Shown here: positions 1 through 10,191 of the stretch, piece after piece
Numbering within the stretch: position 1 is the first letter of the stretch
Layout of the letters: each line of letters starts with the position of its first letter
Assembly (NCBI GenBank): GCA_004000515.1
Contig: CP034537.1
Coordinates: forward strand, 186,001 to 250,000
Origin: Pseudomonas poae
GTDB lineage: Bacteria; Pseudomonadota; Gammaproteobacteria; Pseudomonadales; Pseudomonadaceae
Reading direction: 5' to 3'
Length of the DNA stretch: 64,000 nt
Notes under the pieces: generated by a model
Database searches by the model: none
The model's input: the letters and a program-made list of their open reading frames with translations, nothing else
What the model was told of the DNA's origin: nothing
Translations under genes and position numbers: made by a program

Positions 1-99
1 CAGCTGAATTCATGCAATTTGTTACTAACAACCCCAGACCATTGAAACCACCACTGCCCCGCCCCATCTAACCAGCATACTTCCTTATGCAGGTGCCCC

Positions 100-2520
100 A
101 TGAGCGACCAGCAAGCCTTCCCTGATTACGACCTGAACGACTACGCCGACCCCGAAAACGCCGAATCCACTTCCTCGAATACCGGCCTGGCGTTACCTGG
201 GCAGAACCTGCCGGACAAGGTCTACATCATCCCGATCCACAATCGGCCGTTCTTCCCGGCGCAAGTGCTGCCGGTGATCGTCAATGAAGAGCCGTGGGCC
301 GAAACGCTTGAGCTGGTGAGCAAGTCCGACCACCACTCCCTCGCGCTGTTTTTTCATGGAGACGCCGCCCGAAGACCCGCGCCACTTCGACACCTCCGCG
401 TTGCCGCTGTACGGCACCCTGGTGAAGGTGCATCACGCCAGCCGCGAGAACGGCAAGCTGCAATTTGTGGCCCAGGGCCTGACCCGCGTACGCATCAAGA
501 CCTGGCTCAAGCACCACCGCCCACCGTACCTGGTGGAGGTCGAATACCCGCACCAGCCTTCCGAGCCGACCGACGAGGTCAAGGCCTACGGCATGGCGCT
601 GATCAATGCAATCAAGGAACTGCTGCCGCTCAACCCGCTGTACAGCGAAGAGTTGAAAAACTACCTCAACCGCTTCAGCCCCAATGACCCGTCGCCACTT
701 ACCGACTTCGCCGCCGCGTTGACTTCGGCGACAGGCAACGAGTTGCAGGAAGTGCTGGACTGCGTGCCCATGCTCAAGCGCATGGAAAAAGTGCTGCCGA
801 TGCTGCGCAAGGAGGTTGAAGTCGCGCGCCTGCAAAAGAAATCTCCGCCGAAGTGAACCGCAAGATCGGCGAGCATCAGCGCGAGTTCTTCCTCAAGGAA
901 CAACTCAAGGTCATCCAGCAGGAACTGGGGCTTACCAAGGACGACCGCAGCGCCGACGTCGAACAGTTCGAGCAACGCCTGCAAGGCAAAGTGCTGCCCA
1001 CCCAGGCGCAAAAACGCATCGATGAAGAACTGAACAAACTCTCGATCCTGGAAACCGGATCGCCGGAATACGCGGTCACGCGCAATTACCTGGACTGGGC
1101 CACCTCGGTGCCATGGGGCGTGTATGGCGAAGACAAACTCGACCTGAAACACGCACGCAAGGTGCTGGATAAACACCACGCGGGCCTGGACGACATCAAG
1201 AGCCGCATCCTCGAATTCCTGGCGGTGGGTGCCTATAAAGGCGAGGTCGCCGGCTCCATCGTATTGCTGGTGGGCCCGCCGGGCGTGGGCAAGACCAGCG
1301 TAGGTAAATCCATTGCCGAATCCCTGGGACGGCCGTTCTATCGGTTCAGCGTCGGCGGCATGCGTGACGAGGCTGAGATCAAGGGCCACCGCCGCACCTA
1401 CATCGGCGCCCTGCCCGGCAAGCTGGTGCAGGCGCTCAAGGATGTGGAGGTGATGAACCCGGTGATCATGCTCGACGAGATCGACAAGATGGGCCAAAGC
1501 TTCCAGGGCGACCCAGCGTCGGCCTTGCTGGAAACCCTGGACCCGGAACAGAACGTCGAATTCCTCGATCACTACCTGGACCTGCGCCTGGACCTGTCCA
1601 AAGTCCTGTTCGTGTGCACCGCCAACACCCTGGATTCAATCCCCGGCCCGTTGCTGGACCGTATGGAAGTGATTCGCCTGTCGGGCTATATCACCGAAGA
1701 AAAAGTCGCGATCGCCAAGCGTCACCTGTGGCCAAAACAGCTGGAAAAAGCCGGTGTGGCAAAAACCAGCCTGACCATCAGCGACAGCGCGTTGCGTGCA
1801 TTGATCGACGGTTATGCGCGCGAAGCCGGCGTACGCCAGTTGGAGAAACAACTGGGCAAACTGGTGCGCAAGGCGGTGGTCAAGTTGCTGGATGAGCCGG
1901 ACTCGGTGATCAAGATCGGCAACAAAGACCTGGAAAGCTCCCTGGGGATGCCGGTGTTCCGCAATGAACAAGTGCTGTCCGGCACCGGTGTGATCACCGG
2001 CCTGGCCTGGACCAGCATGGGCGGCGCTACGTTGCCGATCGAGGCGACGCGCATCCATACGCTCAATCGCGGCTTCAAGCTCACCGGGCAGTTGGGTGAA
2101 GTGATGAAGGAATCCGCCGAAATCGCCTACAGCTACATCAGCTCGAACCTGAAGTCGTTCGGCGGTGATCCGAAATTCTTCGACGAAGCCTTCGTACACT
2201 TGCACGTGCCGGAAGGGGCCACGCCGAAAGACGGCCCAAGTGCAGGTGTGACGATGGCCAGTGCGCTGTTGTCGCTGGCGCGTAACCAGCCACCGAAAAA
2301 GGGCGTAGCCATGACCGGGGAGCTGACGTTGACCGGGCATGTGCTGCCGATTGGTGGGGTGCGTGAAAAGGTAATCGCGGCAAGGCGTCAGAAGATTCAT
2401 GAGCTGATCCTGCCGGAGCCGAACCGTGGCAGCTTTGAGGAATTGCCGGAATACCTCAAGGAAGGCATGACCGTGCACTTTGCCAAGCGGTTTGCGGATG
2501 TGGCCAAAGTGCTGTTCTGA
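100..2520 (+). pseudogene. asrA: Lon-family ATP-dependent protease (AsrA-like), two frameshifts as sequenced
   Basis: ATP-dependent serine protease of the Lon (S16) family. Three reading frames join to about 806 residues: a substrate-binding N domain (to about residue 250), an AAA+ domain with Walker A GPPGVGKTS (nt 1273, about residue 391) and Walker B VIMLDEIDK (about 455), and a protease domain with catalytic Ser in KDGPSAGV (about 714) and Lys in GVREKV (about 756). The frame changes at the T run 349-354 (one T too many) and near 837 (one G too few), and the two shifts cancel. Every active-site motif is intact, so these are probably sequencing errors. A following icp and yhhN is the order I know for P. 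aeruginosa PA0779 (asrA), which separates it from the main lon gene. Start ATG 100 lies after a weak ribosome site. Confidence 0.85.
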
Positions 2521-2525
2521 AACCT

Positions 2526-2659
2526 GTAGTGAGCGGGCTTGTCCCGCGCTGGGCGGCGAAGCCGCCTAACCAGGCACCGAGTTTCTTCATTTAGAACAAA
2601 ACAAGGTGTCAGGTTTTGGGGCGGCTTCGCCGCCCAGCGCGGACAAGCCCGCTCACTAC
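2526..2659. repeat. REPIN-like inverted repeat (GTAGTGAGCGGGCTT type)
   Basis: Two inverted arms of about 40 nt (2526-2566 and 2620-2659) begin GTAGTGAGCGGGCTTG and contain GGCGGCGAAGCCGCC. They enclose a spacer of about 50 nt. The same family recurs at 22959-23092. This is the paired-REP arrangement of Pseudomonas REPINs, mobilised in trans by RAYT transposases. It lies in the gap between asrA and icp and could also fold in RNA. Confidence 0.8.
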
Positions 2660-2744
2660 GACTGCGTTCTGTTACTTCCCTCCTGTCACACCTTGTCTCA
2701 TCTTCGGTTATGCTCGCCGTTCGTCGTGAATGAACGGAGCCCCC

Positions 2745-3134
2745 ATGACCGCTGCCCGCCTGCTTCTCCCCTTGAGCCTTGCCCTGCTAGCTGCGTGCGC
2801 CAGTGCGCCGAAGCAAAACGTCACCGTGGAAAACCAGAGCGCCTGCCCGCTTGTGCTTAAAACCGGGCAAAACTTGATCCTCACCCTGCCCAGCAACCCC
2901 ACCACCGGCTACCGTTGGGCCATCCAGGATTCTGCCGGCGGCGTGCTGCGCGCGCTGAGCCCTGAGGTCTACAGCAGCTCGGAATCCGGCGTGATCGGTG
3001 GCGGCGGCCAGTCCACCTGGCGCTTCCAGGCCTTCGCGGCAGGTAATGGCCGTCTGCGGGTCACCTCCCAGCAACCTTGGGAGCCAGAAGCCGAGCCTGC
3101 CGAAACCTTCGACTGCGCCATTACGGTGAACTGA
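2745..3134 (+). CDS. icp: Chagasin-type inhibitor of cysteine proteases, lipoprotein
   Basis: Inhibitor of papain-like cysteine proteases (MEROPS I42), 129 residues, exported and probably lipid-anchored. The N-terminus is a signal peptide ending in the lipobox LLAAC. The three inhibitory loops can be seen: NPTTGYRW, a Gly-rich loop GGGGQSTWRF, and QQPWEPE in place of the usual RPW. ATG 2745 is preferred over the in-frame ATG 2730 because CGGAG lies about 6 nt upstream. It is followed at once by yhhN (1-nt gap) and preceded by an AsrA-like protease, an order conserved in Pseudomonas. The natural target protease is not evident from the window. Confidence 0.85.
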   Translation: MTAARLLLPLSLALLAACASAPKQNVTVENQSACPLVLKTGQNLILTLPSNPTTGYRWAIQDSAGGVLRALSPEVYSSSESGVIGGGGQSTWRFQAFAAGNGRLRVTSQQPWEPEAEPAETFDCAITVN

Positions 3135-3135
3135 T

Positions 3136-3789
3136 ATGCCATGGCTGATTCTTGCGTTGATGGGCGCCGGCACATTTATCTACGGCCTGACCACCCATGC
3201 CACATTGCTGTGCCTGCTGGTCAAGCCGCTGCCGGTGCTGGCGTTGTTGGGCTGGCTGCATGATGCGCCGCCCACCGACTATCGACGCTGGATCAGCCTG
3301 GGACTGATTTTTTCACTGGTCGGCGATGTGTTGCTCGCTTGGCCAGGTGACCTGTTCATCTTTGGGCTAGGCGCCTTCTTGTTTGCGCACCTGGCCTATC
3401 TCAAGGCCTATCTCAGCGACTGTCGTCGCTTGGCGCTCCTGCCTTTGTTGTTGGCGCTGGGCGTGGGCGCGATTCTGTTGAGCATCCTGATCTCCCACGG
3501 CCTCGGCGACCTGCTGATCCCCGTGGTGGTTTATGCGCTGGTGATCAGCGCCATGCTCTGGCGTGCGTTGGCACGGTTGGTGTAAGTGCCAAAACGCTCC
3601 GCGTTGTTGGCGGCGGCGGGCGCAGCGTCGTTTGTGTTTTCCGACACGCTGATCGGCATCAACCGATTCGTGCTGGCGTTCGATGCGGCGCCGTATTTGT
3701 TGATCGTCACCTACTGGCTGGGCCAATGGGGTATCACGGCGTCTGCTTTCCATCAGACAACCCGCGCACACGAGGACCAACTTGGCTAA
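3136..3789 (+). pseudogene. YhhN-family (lysoplasmalogenase-like) membrane protein with internal stop
   Basis: Multi-spanning inner-membrane protein of the YhhN/TMEM86 family; characterised members hydrolyse the vinyl-ether bond of lysoplasmalogens, but the bacterial substrate is uncertain. A TAA at 3583-3585 stops the frame after 149 codons. The same frame reopens at GTG 3586 and gives the expected C-terminal part with FSDTLIGINRF and LGQWG, for a total of about 217 residues, the usual family length. Unlike the other broken genes here this is an in-frame stop, not an indel, so it may be a real nonsense mutation. It follows icp with a 1-nt gap. Confidence 0.75.
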
Positions 3790-3825
3790 AATGCCGGCCT
3801 TTCCCACATCACTGCCGGAACAACC

Positions 3826-4569
3826 GTGAGCAAAGAACCCGATCGCCTATTCGCCCAGCCCCTGAACCAGGTGCCGGACTTCGCCTTTAACGAGGAAGTG
3901 GTGCGGGTGTTCCCCGACATGATCAAGCGCTCGGTGCCGGGCTACCCGACGATTGTCGAAAACCTCGGCGTACTCGCGGCGCAGTTTGCCCAGCCCAACA
4001 GTGTGCTCTACGACCTGGGCTCCTCCCTTGGCGCCGTGACCCAGGCCTTGCGTCGCCACGTGCGCACCGATGGCTGCCGGGTGATCGCGGTGGATAACTC
4101 GGCGGCGATGGTCGAGCGTTGCCGTGAGTACCTCAATGGCCAGGACTCGATGTTCCAGGAGCTGCTGCCGGTCGACGTGATCGAAGGCGATATCCTCGCG
4201 CTGCAATTCCAACCGGCCTCGGTGGTGGCGCTGAACTTCACGCTGCAATTCATCGCACCCGATGAGCGCCTGGCGTTGCTCGCACGCATCCGCCAATCGT
4301 TGTTGCCGGGCGGTGCGTTGATCCTCTCGGAAAAGCTGCGCTTCAACGATGCCGAAGAGCACGCGCTGCTCACCGATTTACATATCGCGTTCAAACGCGC
4401 CAACGGCTACAGCGAACTGGAAATCGCCCAGAAACGCAGTGCCATCGAAAACGTGATGAAACCCGACAGCCTCGAAGAACACCGCGAACGCCTGCTGGTG
4501 GCGGGTTTTTCGAAAGTCGTGCCGTGGTTCCAATGTCTTAACTTTGCCTCGTTGATTGCCTTGCCATGA
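3826..4569 (+). CDS. cmoA: Carboxy-S-adenosyl-L-methionine synthase CmoA
   Basis: Makes carboxy-SAM from SAM and prephenate, the donor for 5-carboxymethoxyuridine at tRNA position 34. 247 residues, the usual length, with a Rossmann SAM-binding motif [12 protein letters not shown] near residue 63. The GTG start at 3826 is supported by the conserved N-terminus and by family length. Its ATGA overlap with cmoB shows translational coupling of the two steps of the pathway. Confidence 0.95.
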   Translation: MSKEPDRLFAQPLNQVPDFAFNEEVVRVFPDMIKRSVPGYPTIVENLGVLAAQFAQPNSVLYDLGSSLGAVTQALRRHVRTDGCRVIAVDNSAAMVERCREYLNGQDSMFQELLPVDVIEGDILALQFQPASVVALNFTLQFIAPDERLALLARIRQSLLPGGALILSEKLRFNDAEEHALLTDLHIAFKRANGYSELEIAQKRSAIENVMKPDSLEEHRERLLVAGFSKVVPWFQCLNFASLIALP

Positions 4570-5522
4570 TTGATCTGTCCCCCCTCGCCCGCCATTTGGT
4601 CGGCACTCCCTTGGCCGTGTGGGCCCAGGGCCTGCAAGCGCAGCTCGATAGCAAGATGGAAAAAGGCCATGGCGACCTGGAGCGCTGGCAGAGTGCGCTG
4701 GATGCGCTGCCGAAGATCCAGCCCAGCGAAGTCGACCTGCTGAATGGCCTGACACTCGACACCGATTGCGACGACAGCACCCGCGCACAAATGCACACCG
4801 CGTTGATGGGCCTGAGCCCGTGGCGCAAAGGCCCGTTCCATCTGTTCGGCGTGCATGTCGATACCGAATGGCGTTCGGATTGGAAGTGGTCACGGGTAGC
4901 ACCGCACCTGAACCTGAAGGGCAAGCGCATCCTCGACGTCGGTTGCGGCAACGGATACTACATGTGGCGCATGCTCGGCGCCGGCGCCGACAGCGTGATT
5001 GGCGTGGACCCGAACTGGTTGTTCTTCTGCCAGTTCCAGGCCGTGCAGCGTTACCTGTCGGAACCGAAAGCCTGGCATCTGCCATTCCCGTTCGAAGACT
5101 TGCCGGCGAATCTGGAAGGCTTCGACACCGTGTTTTCCATGGGTGTGTTCTACCACCGTCGCTCGCCCATCGAGCATTTGCTGGCGCTGAAGGACACCTT
5201 GGTGAAGGGCGGAGAACTGGTGCTGGAAACCCTGGTGGTCGAAGGTGATCAACAGCAAGTGCTGGTGCCGGAAGACCGCTACGCACAGATGCGTAATGTG
5301 TGGTTCCTGCCCTCGGTGCCGGCGTTGATGCTGTGGCTGCGCCGTGCGGGGTTCAGTGATGTGCGGTGCGTGGACGTGAGCGTCACGACTGTGGAAGAAC
5401 AACGGGGTACGGAGTGGATGAAGTATCAGTCCCTCAGTGACTTCCTCGATCCAGAGGACCACAGCAAAACCATCGAAGGCCTACCGGCGCCGATGCGGGC
5501 GGTGATCATCGCCAAGAAGTAA
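4566..5522 (+). CDS. cmoB: tRNA 5-carboxymethoxyuridine(34) synthase CmoB
   Basis: Transfers the carboxymethyl group from carboxy-SAM to 5-hydroxyuridine 34 of tRNA, which widens wobble decoding. 318 residues, with the nucleotide-binding motif [15 protein letters not shown] near residue 125 and the CmoB-specific N-terminal helical region. The start overlaps the cmoA stop by 4 nt, so both are made from one transcript. A REPIN follows the stop codon and may stabilise or end the message. Confidence 0.95.
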   Translation: MIDLSPLARHLVGTPLAVWAQGLQAQLDSKMEKGHGDLERWQSALDALPKIQPSEVDLLNGLTLDTDCDDSTRAQMHTALMGLSPWRKGPFHLFGVHVDTEWRSDWKWSRVAPHLNLKGKRILDVGCGNGYYMWRMLGAGADSVIGVDPNWLFFCQFQAVQRYLSEPKAWHLPFPFEDLPANLEGFDTVFSMGVFYHRRSPIEHLLALKDTLVKGGELVLETLVVEGDQQQVLVPEDRYAQMRNVWFLPSVPALMLWLRRAGFSDVRCVDVSVTTVEEQRGTEWMKYQSLSDFLDPEDHSKTIEGLPAPMRAVIIAKK

Positions 5523-5548
5523 CGCTGAGCTCTCCCTGAAGAAACAGA

Positions 5549-5640
5549 ATGTGGGAGCTGGCTTGCCTGCGATAGCTGTGTATCAGTCACTGATGAGTTG
5601 ACTGACACACAGCTATCGCAGGCAAGCCAGCTCCCACATT
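5549..5640. repeat. REPIN-like inverted repeat (TGTGGGAGCTGGCTTGCC type)
   Basis: Arms of about 30 nt (AATGTGGGAGCTGGCTTGCC onward, and its reverse complement ending at 5640) around a loop of about 30 nt. It belongs to the commonest repeat family of the window (also 9168, 18674 and 21780). It sits between the convergent cmoB and tadA and may act as a bidirectional transcript end. Confidence 0.85.
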
Positions 5641-5652
5641 GGTTTCTCGGTG

Positions 5653-6153
5653 TTAATTGGGTTGTGGCTTTGCTCGTCGAGCCTTGAAGAATTCGCTCAG
5701 CACCGTGCCGCACTCTTCTGCCAGCACACCGCCTTCAAACAGCACCTTGTGATTCAAAAAGCCCTGGGTAAAAAACTGCCCCTGGCTCTGCACAATCCCC
5801 GCCTTTGGCTCCAGCGCCCCATACACCACCCGTGCAACCCGCGAATGTACGATCAAGCCCGCGCACATGCTGCACGGCTCCAGCGTCACATACAGCGTGC
5901 TGCCCACCAGCCGATAGTTGCTGACGGCCTGTGCGGCGGCGCGAATGGCGACCATCTCGGCATGGGCGCTGGGGTCGTTGCCGCTGATGGGGCAGTTGAA
6001 GCCACGGCCGATGATTTCACCGTCCTGCACCAGCACTGCACCCACAGGCACTTCACCCAATGCAGCACCTTGGGCGGCAAGGGCCAGGGCTTCGCGCATG
6101 AAGTCCTGGTCACGGCTGCGGTCGATGATCGCGGTGGGCCGAAACTGGCGCAT
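5653..6153 (-). CDS. tadA: tRNA-specific adenosine deaminase TadA
   Basis: Deaminates A34 of tRNA-Arg(ACG) to inosine. About 166 residues from ATG 6153. The zinc-binding deaminase signature is present: HAEMVAI (His ligand and catalytic Glu) and PCSMCAG (two Cys ligands). The open frame extends upstream to 6222, but that part overlaps the oxidase gene. The junction TGATG (oxidase stop overlapping this ATG by 1 nt) indicates translational coupling. In P. putida Mn-oxidation work a deaminase-like gene downstream of cumA was called cumB, as I recall; this gene has that position. Confidence 0.92.
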   Translation of the reverse strand: MRQFRPTAIIDRSRDQDFMREALALAAQGAALGEVPVGAVLVQDGEIIGRGFNCPISGNDPSAHAEMVAIRAAAQAVSNYRLVGSTLYVTLEPCSMCAGLIVHSRVARVVYGALEPKAGIVQSQGQFFTQGFLNHKVLFEGGVLAEECGTVLSEFFKARRAKPQPN

Positions 6154-7529
6154 CACGCCACCTCGATGGCGGCCATCAGGCCGGTTTCCATGTGGTCGAT
6201 CACGTGGCAATGGAACATCCACACCCCTGGGTTATCCGCCACCAACGCCACGCGCGCGCGCTCGTTCTTGCCCAACAGGTAGGTGTCGGTGAAGTACGGA
6301 ATCACCTTGTGGCGGTTCGAGGCGATCACCTTGAAGCTCATGCCGTGCAGGTGAATGGGGTGTTGGTACTGGGTCATGTTCTTTAATTCGAAAATGTAGC
6401 TCTTGCCCTTTTCCAGCTTGGCAATCGGGCGGTCGGCACAGGTCTTGTCGGTGATGTCCCAGGCCTTGCCATTGATTTGCCACAGGCTCGGTGGCTTGCC
6501 GTCATCCACGGATACCGTGCCGACCCACTCGAAATTGAAGTTGAGTTTCTCGGCATTGGCCAGGTCCGGCTCGGCAATCGGGTTGGCGGGCAATGCGGGT
6601 GGCCACTCGGTAGGCGCGTCGGTGCTGGCCACGGAGCGGAACGTACCCAAGCGAACCGGCCCATTTCGAATCGACAGTTCTTCACCCGCGGGCGGCGCCT
6701 TGATCGCCAGGCAGATGCGCATGCCCGGGCCCAGCCAGTATTCCTTGCCCAACGGGCGCGGTTCGACCGGGTTACCGTCCAGTGCATAGATCTGTGCTTC
6801 AGCGTCGGGAATGTTGAGGCGATAGGTCAAGGTGTTGTCGAGGTTGAGCAGGCGCACGCGAGTAATCTGCCCCGCCGGCAAATCGACTACCGCTTGGGAC
6901 ACGCCATTGATGGTCGACAAGCGCCCCGCCGTACCGCCACGCGCCGCTTCACGCGGCACACTGAACGCAACGAACTCACCCTCCTCGTCCACGTGCCAGC
7001 TTTTCAGGCTCAAGGTGCGTTCGTGCTTGAAGCCGGTGGGTTCGCGCTCTTCAATGATCAACGGGCCAACCAGGCCACGGCCGAGTTCTTCGCTGCTGTT
7101 CACATGGGGGTGATACCAGTAGCTGCCGGCGTCGGGCACGCGGAATTTGTAGTCGAAGTATTCGCCGGGCAATACCGGCAACTGAGAGACGTAAGGCACG
7201 CCGTCCATTTCAAGTGGCAGGCGGATGCCATGCCAGTGGATGGTAGTGGCGACCGGCAGGTGGTTGATAAAACGCACCCGCAGCCATTCGCCCTGGCGCA
7301 CCCGCAACTCGGTACCCGGCGCCGAAGGGCCGAACGCCCAGGCCTGGGTCTTGTGCCCCGGCACCAGTTCCACGTCCAACGGCGCAGCGATCAACTCGTA
7401 ATCGTGCCCTGCCTCGGCCTCGGCGACTTTCCCCAGCCAGTAGCGGTAGGCGCCACCGGCACCGACGCCTACGACGGCCAGGCCTGCAAGGCCACCCAGG
7501 ATTTGTCGACGGGAAAAGGATCGGGACAC
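6153..7529 (-). CDS. cumA: TAT-exported multicopper oxidase (CumA-like)
   Basis: Periplasmic copper oxidase that takes electrons from a substrate at a type 1 copper and reduces O2 to water. About 458 residues, with a twin-arginine signal (SRRQILGGLAGLAVVGVG). All copper-binding motifs are visible: HWHG, WYHPH, HPIHLHG and HCHVIDHMETGLM, the last with the type 1 Cys, two His and axial Met. GTG 7529 is chosen because GAGG lies 5 nt upstream and it places SRRQ at the N-terminus; an upstream in-frame start at 7592 has no such support. Sequence and position before tadA fit CumA of P. putida, linked to Mn(II) oxidation, though that role is disputed. A copper-tolerance oxidase is the alternative. 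Confidence 0.85.
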   Translation of the reverse strand: MSRSFSRRQILGGLAGLAVVGVGAGGAYRYWLGKVAEAEAGHDYELIAAPLDVELVPGHKTQAWAFGPSAPGTELRVRQGEWLRVRFINHLPVATTIHWHGIRLPLEMDGVPYVSQLPVLPGEYFDYKFRVPDAGSYWYHPHVNSSEELGRGLVGPLIIEEREPTGFKHERTLSLKSWHVDEEGEFVAFSVPREAARGGTAGRLSTINGVSQAVVDLPAGQITRVRLLNLDNTLTYRLNIPDAEAQIYALDGNPVEPRPLGKEYWLGPGMRICLAIKAPPAGEELSIRNGPVRLGTFRSVASTDAPTEWPPALPANPIAEPDLANAEKLNFNFEWVGTVSVDDGKPPSLWQINGKAWDITDKTCADRPIAKLEKGKSYIFELKNMTQYQHPIHLHGMSFKVIASNRHKVIPYFTDTYLLGKNERARVALVADNPGVWMFHCHVIDHMETGLMAAIEVA

Positions 7530-7642
7530 AACAACCTCGCGTATCTGCCGCAGGCACAAGGCCTGCAAAGGGCAGATACGATACACCTGCATCGGCTAAA
7601 CAGTAAGGCTTCGCATTGCCGCATGGCTGAATTCGCCAAAGA

Positions 7643-8389
7643 TCAACTGGCCTTGGCGGCCGCCAGGATCAGGGCTTTCATCTCGGCCACAGCGCCTTTG
7701 AAACCGACGAACAGCGCATGAGCCACCAGCGCGTGGCCGATGTTCAGTTCGTTGATGCCCTTGATCGCAGCCACAGCTTCGACGTTGTGGTAGTGCAGGC
7801 CATGGCCGGCGTTGACGATCAAGCCTTCACGCAAGCCGACGGCAACACCGTCGATGATGCGTTGCAGTTCATCCGCCACTTCGGTGGGGGTGGTGGCGTC
7901 GGCATAACGGCCGGTGTGCAGTTCGATCGCCGGCGCGCCGACACGGCGGGAAGCTTCGATCTGACGCTCGTCGGCGTCGATGAACAGAGAGACTTCACTG
8001 CCGATCTGCGACAGGCGATCCACCGCAGCCTTGATCCGCGCTTCCTGGCCGGCGACGTCGAGGCCACCTTCGGTGGTGAGTTCCTGGCGAGTTTCCGGCA
8101 CCAGGCAGATGTGCGCCGGGCGGATGCGCTCGGCGAACGCCATCATTTCTTCGGTGACGCCCATCTCGAAGTTCATGCGGGTTTGCAGCACGTCCTTGAG
8201 CACCAGTACATCGCGCTCCTGGATGTGGCGGCGGTCTTCGCGCAGGTGCACGGTGATGCCGTCGGCGCCCGCTTCTTCGGCGTCCAGCGCGGCCTTGACC
8301 GGGTCAGGGTAACGGGTGCCCCGAGCCTGGCGCAGGGTAGCGACGTGGTCGATGTTGACGCCAAGAAGAATGCGATTGCTGGTGGTCAC
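7643..8389 (-). CDS. pdxJ: Pyridoxine 5'-phosphate synthase PdxJ
   Basis: Condenses 1-deoxyxylulose 5-phosphate with 3-amino-2-oxopropyl phosphate to make pyridoxine 5'-phosphate (vitamin B6). 248 residues, normal length. Family motifs: [17 protein letters not shown] at the N-terminus, [23 protein letters not shown] and ELHTGRYA, and [11 protein letters not shown] near the C-terminus. It lies downstream of recO on the same strand, the usual Pseudomonas order. Confidence 0.96.
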   Translation of the reverse strand: MTTSNRILLGVNIDHVATLRQARGTRYPDPVKAALDAEEAGADGITVHLREDRRHIQERDVLVLKDVLQTRMNFEMGVTEEMMAFAERIRPAHICLVPETRQELTTEGGLDVAGQEARIKAAVDRLSQIGSEVSLFIDADERQIEASRRVGAPAIELHTGRYADATTPTEVADELQRIIDGVAVGLREGLIVNAGHGLHYHNVEAVAAIKGINELNIGHALVAHALFVGFKGAVAEMKALILAAAKAS

Positions 8390-8440
8390 GGAAGCGCTCC
8401 TGAAAAGGGAAAGAAACGCTGCACAGCATACACGGGGTTG

Positions 8441-9129
8441 TCAGGGCTTTCGAAACAACTCGCGACTGACCAGTGGCCTTCCGCCCAAGTGCACGGCAAG
8501 CGCCTGGCGCATCAGGCGCTTGGCGGCGACAACGCGCCGGGGGCGCTCCAGTCGGCTTCGCTCATAGCCAGTAGCTCAGTGCCTTGGAACAGACCAGGTT
8601 GCAACAGGTACACGCGCTCAAGGCCGGCATCCACTTGCAGGCGATACAGGCCGTCGGCGGCGATGGGGTCGCCGTGCAGGTCGTTGGCCAGTTCAAACCC
8701 GTAGCCCAGGTCGTCGAGCAAGCGCCATTCGAAGGCGCGCAACAAGGGTTCCAGCGGACGCCCTTCGGCCAAGGCGAGCAGGGTCGCGGCGTAGTGATCG
8801 AAGACCGCCGGGTGCGGGTCTTCGGCAGGCAACAGGCGAATCAACAGTTCGTTGAGGTAAAGGCCGCTGAACAGGGCTTCGCCATTGAGCCAGGCCGAGG
8901 CACCGACGCTTTCCAGGCGGCCGACGTTTTTCAGCTCGCCTTTGCCCCGGAACTCCACGTCCAACGCCACGAAGGGCCGCGCCTGCGTGCCTGCCTTGCC
9001 CCGAGCGCTGCGCAAAACTGCGCGCAGACGGCCTTGGGGCGTGAGGAAGTCCACCAACGCACTGGTCTCGCGGTAAGCGCGGCTGTGCAGGACGTAGGCG
9101 GGTTGGCTGAGGGGTTGGGACTGGGACAT
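8441..9129 (-). pseudogene. recO: DNA repair protein RecO, frameshift near the 3' end
   Basis: Mediator of RecA loading in the RecFOR recombination pathway: an OB-fold N-terminus and a helical C-terminal domain. As written the frame stops at 8512 after 205 residues, ending SPPSA. One missing base near 8526 is enough to explain this: the next frame continues [15 protein letters not shown] to RELFRKP and a stop at 8441, giving the usual length of about 229 residues. A single-base sequencing error is likely. Start ATG 9129. Confidence 0.85.
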
Positions 9130-9167
9130 GGAAGTCTCTTCGCAAACTTAAGAACAGCGACAAACCA

Positions 9168-9255
9168 ATGTGGGAGCGGGCTTGCCCGCGATGCAGGCAC
9201 CTCGGTCTTTCAGTTGCACCGAGGTGATGCTATCGCAGGCAAGCCAGCTCCCACA
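9168..9255. repeat. REPIN-like inverted repeat
   Basis: Left arm AATGTGGGAGCGGGCTTGCC (a slight variant, GCGGG for GCTGG) and right arm ending GGCAAGCCAGCTCCCACA, around a 45-nt spacer that itself has CACCTCGGT/ACCGAGGTG arms. Lies between era and recO, within an otherwise tightly packed minus-strand operon. Confidence 0.8.
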
Positions 9256-9288
9256 CAAGCTTGCACCCACAGCCTTACTGCGGTGTTC

Positions 9289-10191
9289 TTACAGGTCGCC
9301 GTAGCCCAGGGAGCGCAACGCACGCTCATCATCGGACCAACCACCCTTAACCTTCACCCACAGGTTGAGCATGATCTTGGAGTCAAACAGCAATTCCATG
9401 TCCTTGCGCGCTTCGGTGCCGATGCGCTTGATGCGCTCGCCCTTGTCGCCAATGATGATTTTCTTCTGGCCGTCACGTTCGACGAGGATCAGCGCATGGA
9501 TGTGCAAGGTCTTGCCCTGCTGCTTGAACTCTTCGATTTCAACGGTGATCTGGTACGGCAGCTCGGCGCCCATCTGGCGCATGATTTTCTCGCGCACCAG
9601 TTCGGCGGCGAGGAAGCGGCTGCTGCGGTCGGTGATCTGGTCTTCCGGGAAGAAGTGCTCGTTCTCCGGCAGGTGCTCGGCGATCACGCGTTCCAGGGCA
9701 TCGAGGTTGTGGCCGTGCTGGGCCGAGATCGGGATGATCTGGGCGTTAGGCAGTTGCTCCTGCAGCCAGCTCAGGTGCGGCATCAGCTCGGCTTTGTCTT
9801 CGATGCGGTCGGTCTTGTTCAGCGCCACGATCAAAGGGCCAGTGACGTATTGCACACGTTCAAGGACCATCTGGTCTTCGTCGGTCCACTTGGTGCGGTC
9901 AACCACGAAGATCACCACGTCGACGTCTTTCAACGCCGCCGAAGCGGTCTTGTTCATGTAGCGGTTGAGGGCTTTCTCGCCACCTTTGTGCATGCCGGGG
10001 GTGTCGACGTAGACCGCTTGCACGTTGCCTTCGGTCTTGATGCCCAGCATGTTGTGACGGGTAGTCTGCGGCTTGCGCGAGGTGATCGCGAGCTTCTGGC
10101 CGAGGATGTGGTTCAGCAGCGTCGACTTGCCCACGTTCGGGCGGCCAACGATGGCAACATAGCCACAGCGTGTTGCGGTTGAATCAGTCAT
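9289..10191 (-). CDS. era: GTPase Era
   Basis: Essential GTPase that binds the 3' end of 16S rRNA and assists 30S maturation. 300 residues from ATG 10191. G domain: GRPNVGKST (G1), [11 protein letters not shown] (G3) and NKTDRIED (G4). C-terminal KH domain: [22 protein letters not shown] 10191 gives the standard [16 protein letters not shown] start; an in-frame ATG 8 codons upstream lies further inside rnc. The gene overlaps rnc by 8 nt, so the two are co-translated. Confidence 0.96.
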   Translation of the reverse strand: MTDSTATRCGYVAIVGRPNVGKSTLLNHILGQKLAITSRKPQTTRHNMLGIKTEGNVQAVYVDTPGMHKGGEKALNRYMNKTASAALKDVDVVIFVVDRTKWTDEDQMVLERVQYVTGPLIVALNKTDRIEDKAELMPHLSWLQEQLPNAQIIPISAQHGHNLDALERVIAEHLPENEHFFPEDQITDRSSRFLAAELVREKIMRQMGAELPYQITVEIEEFKQQGKTLHIHALILVERDGQKKIIIGDKGERIKRIGTEARKDMELLFDSKIMLNLWVKVKGGWSDDERALRSLGYGDL

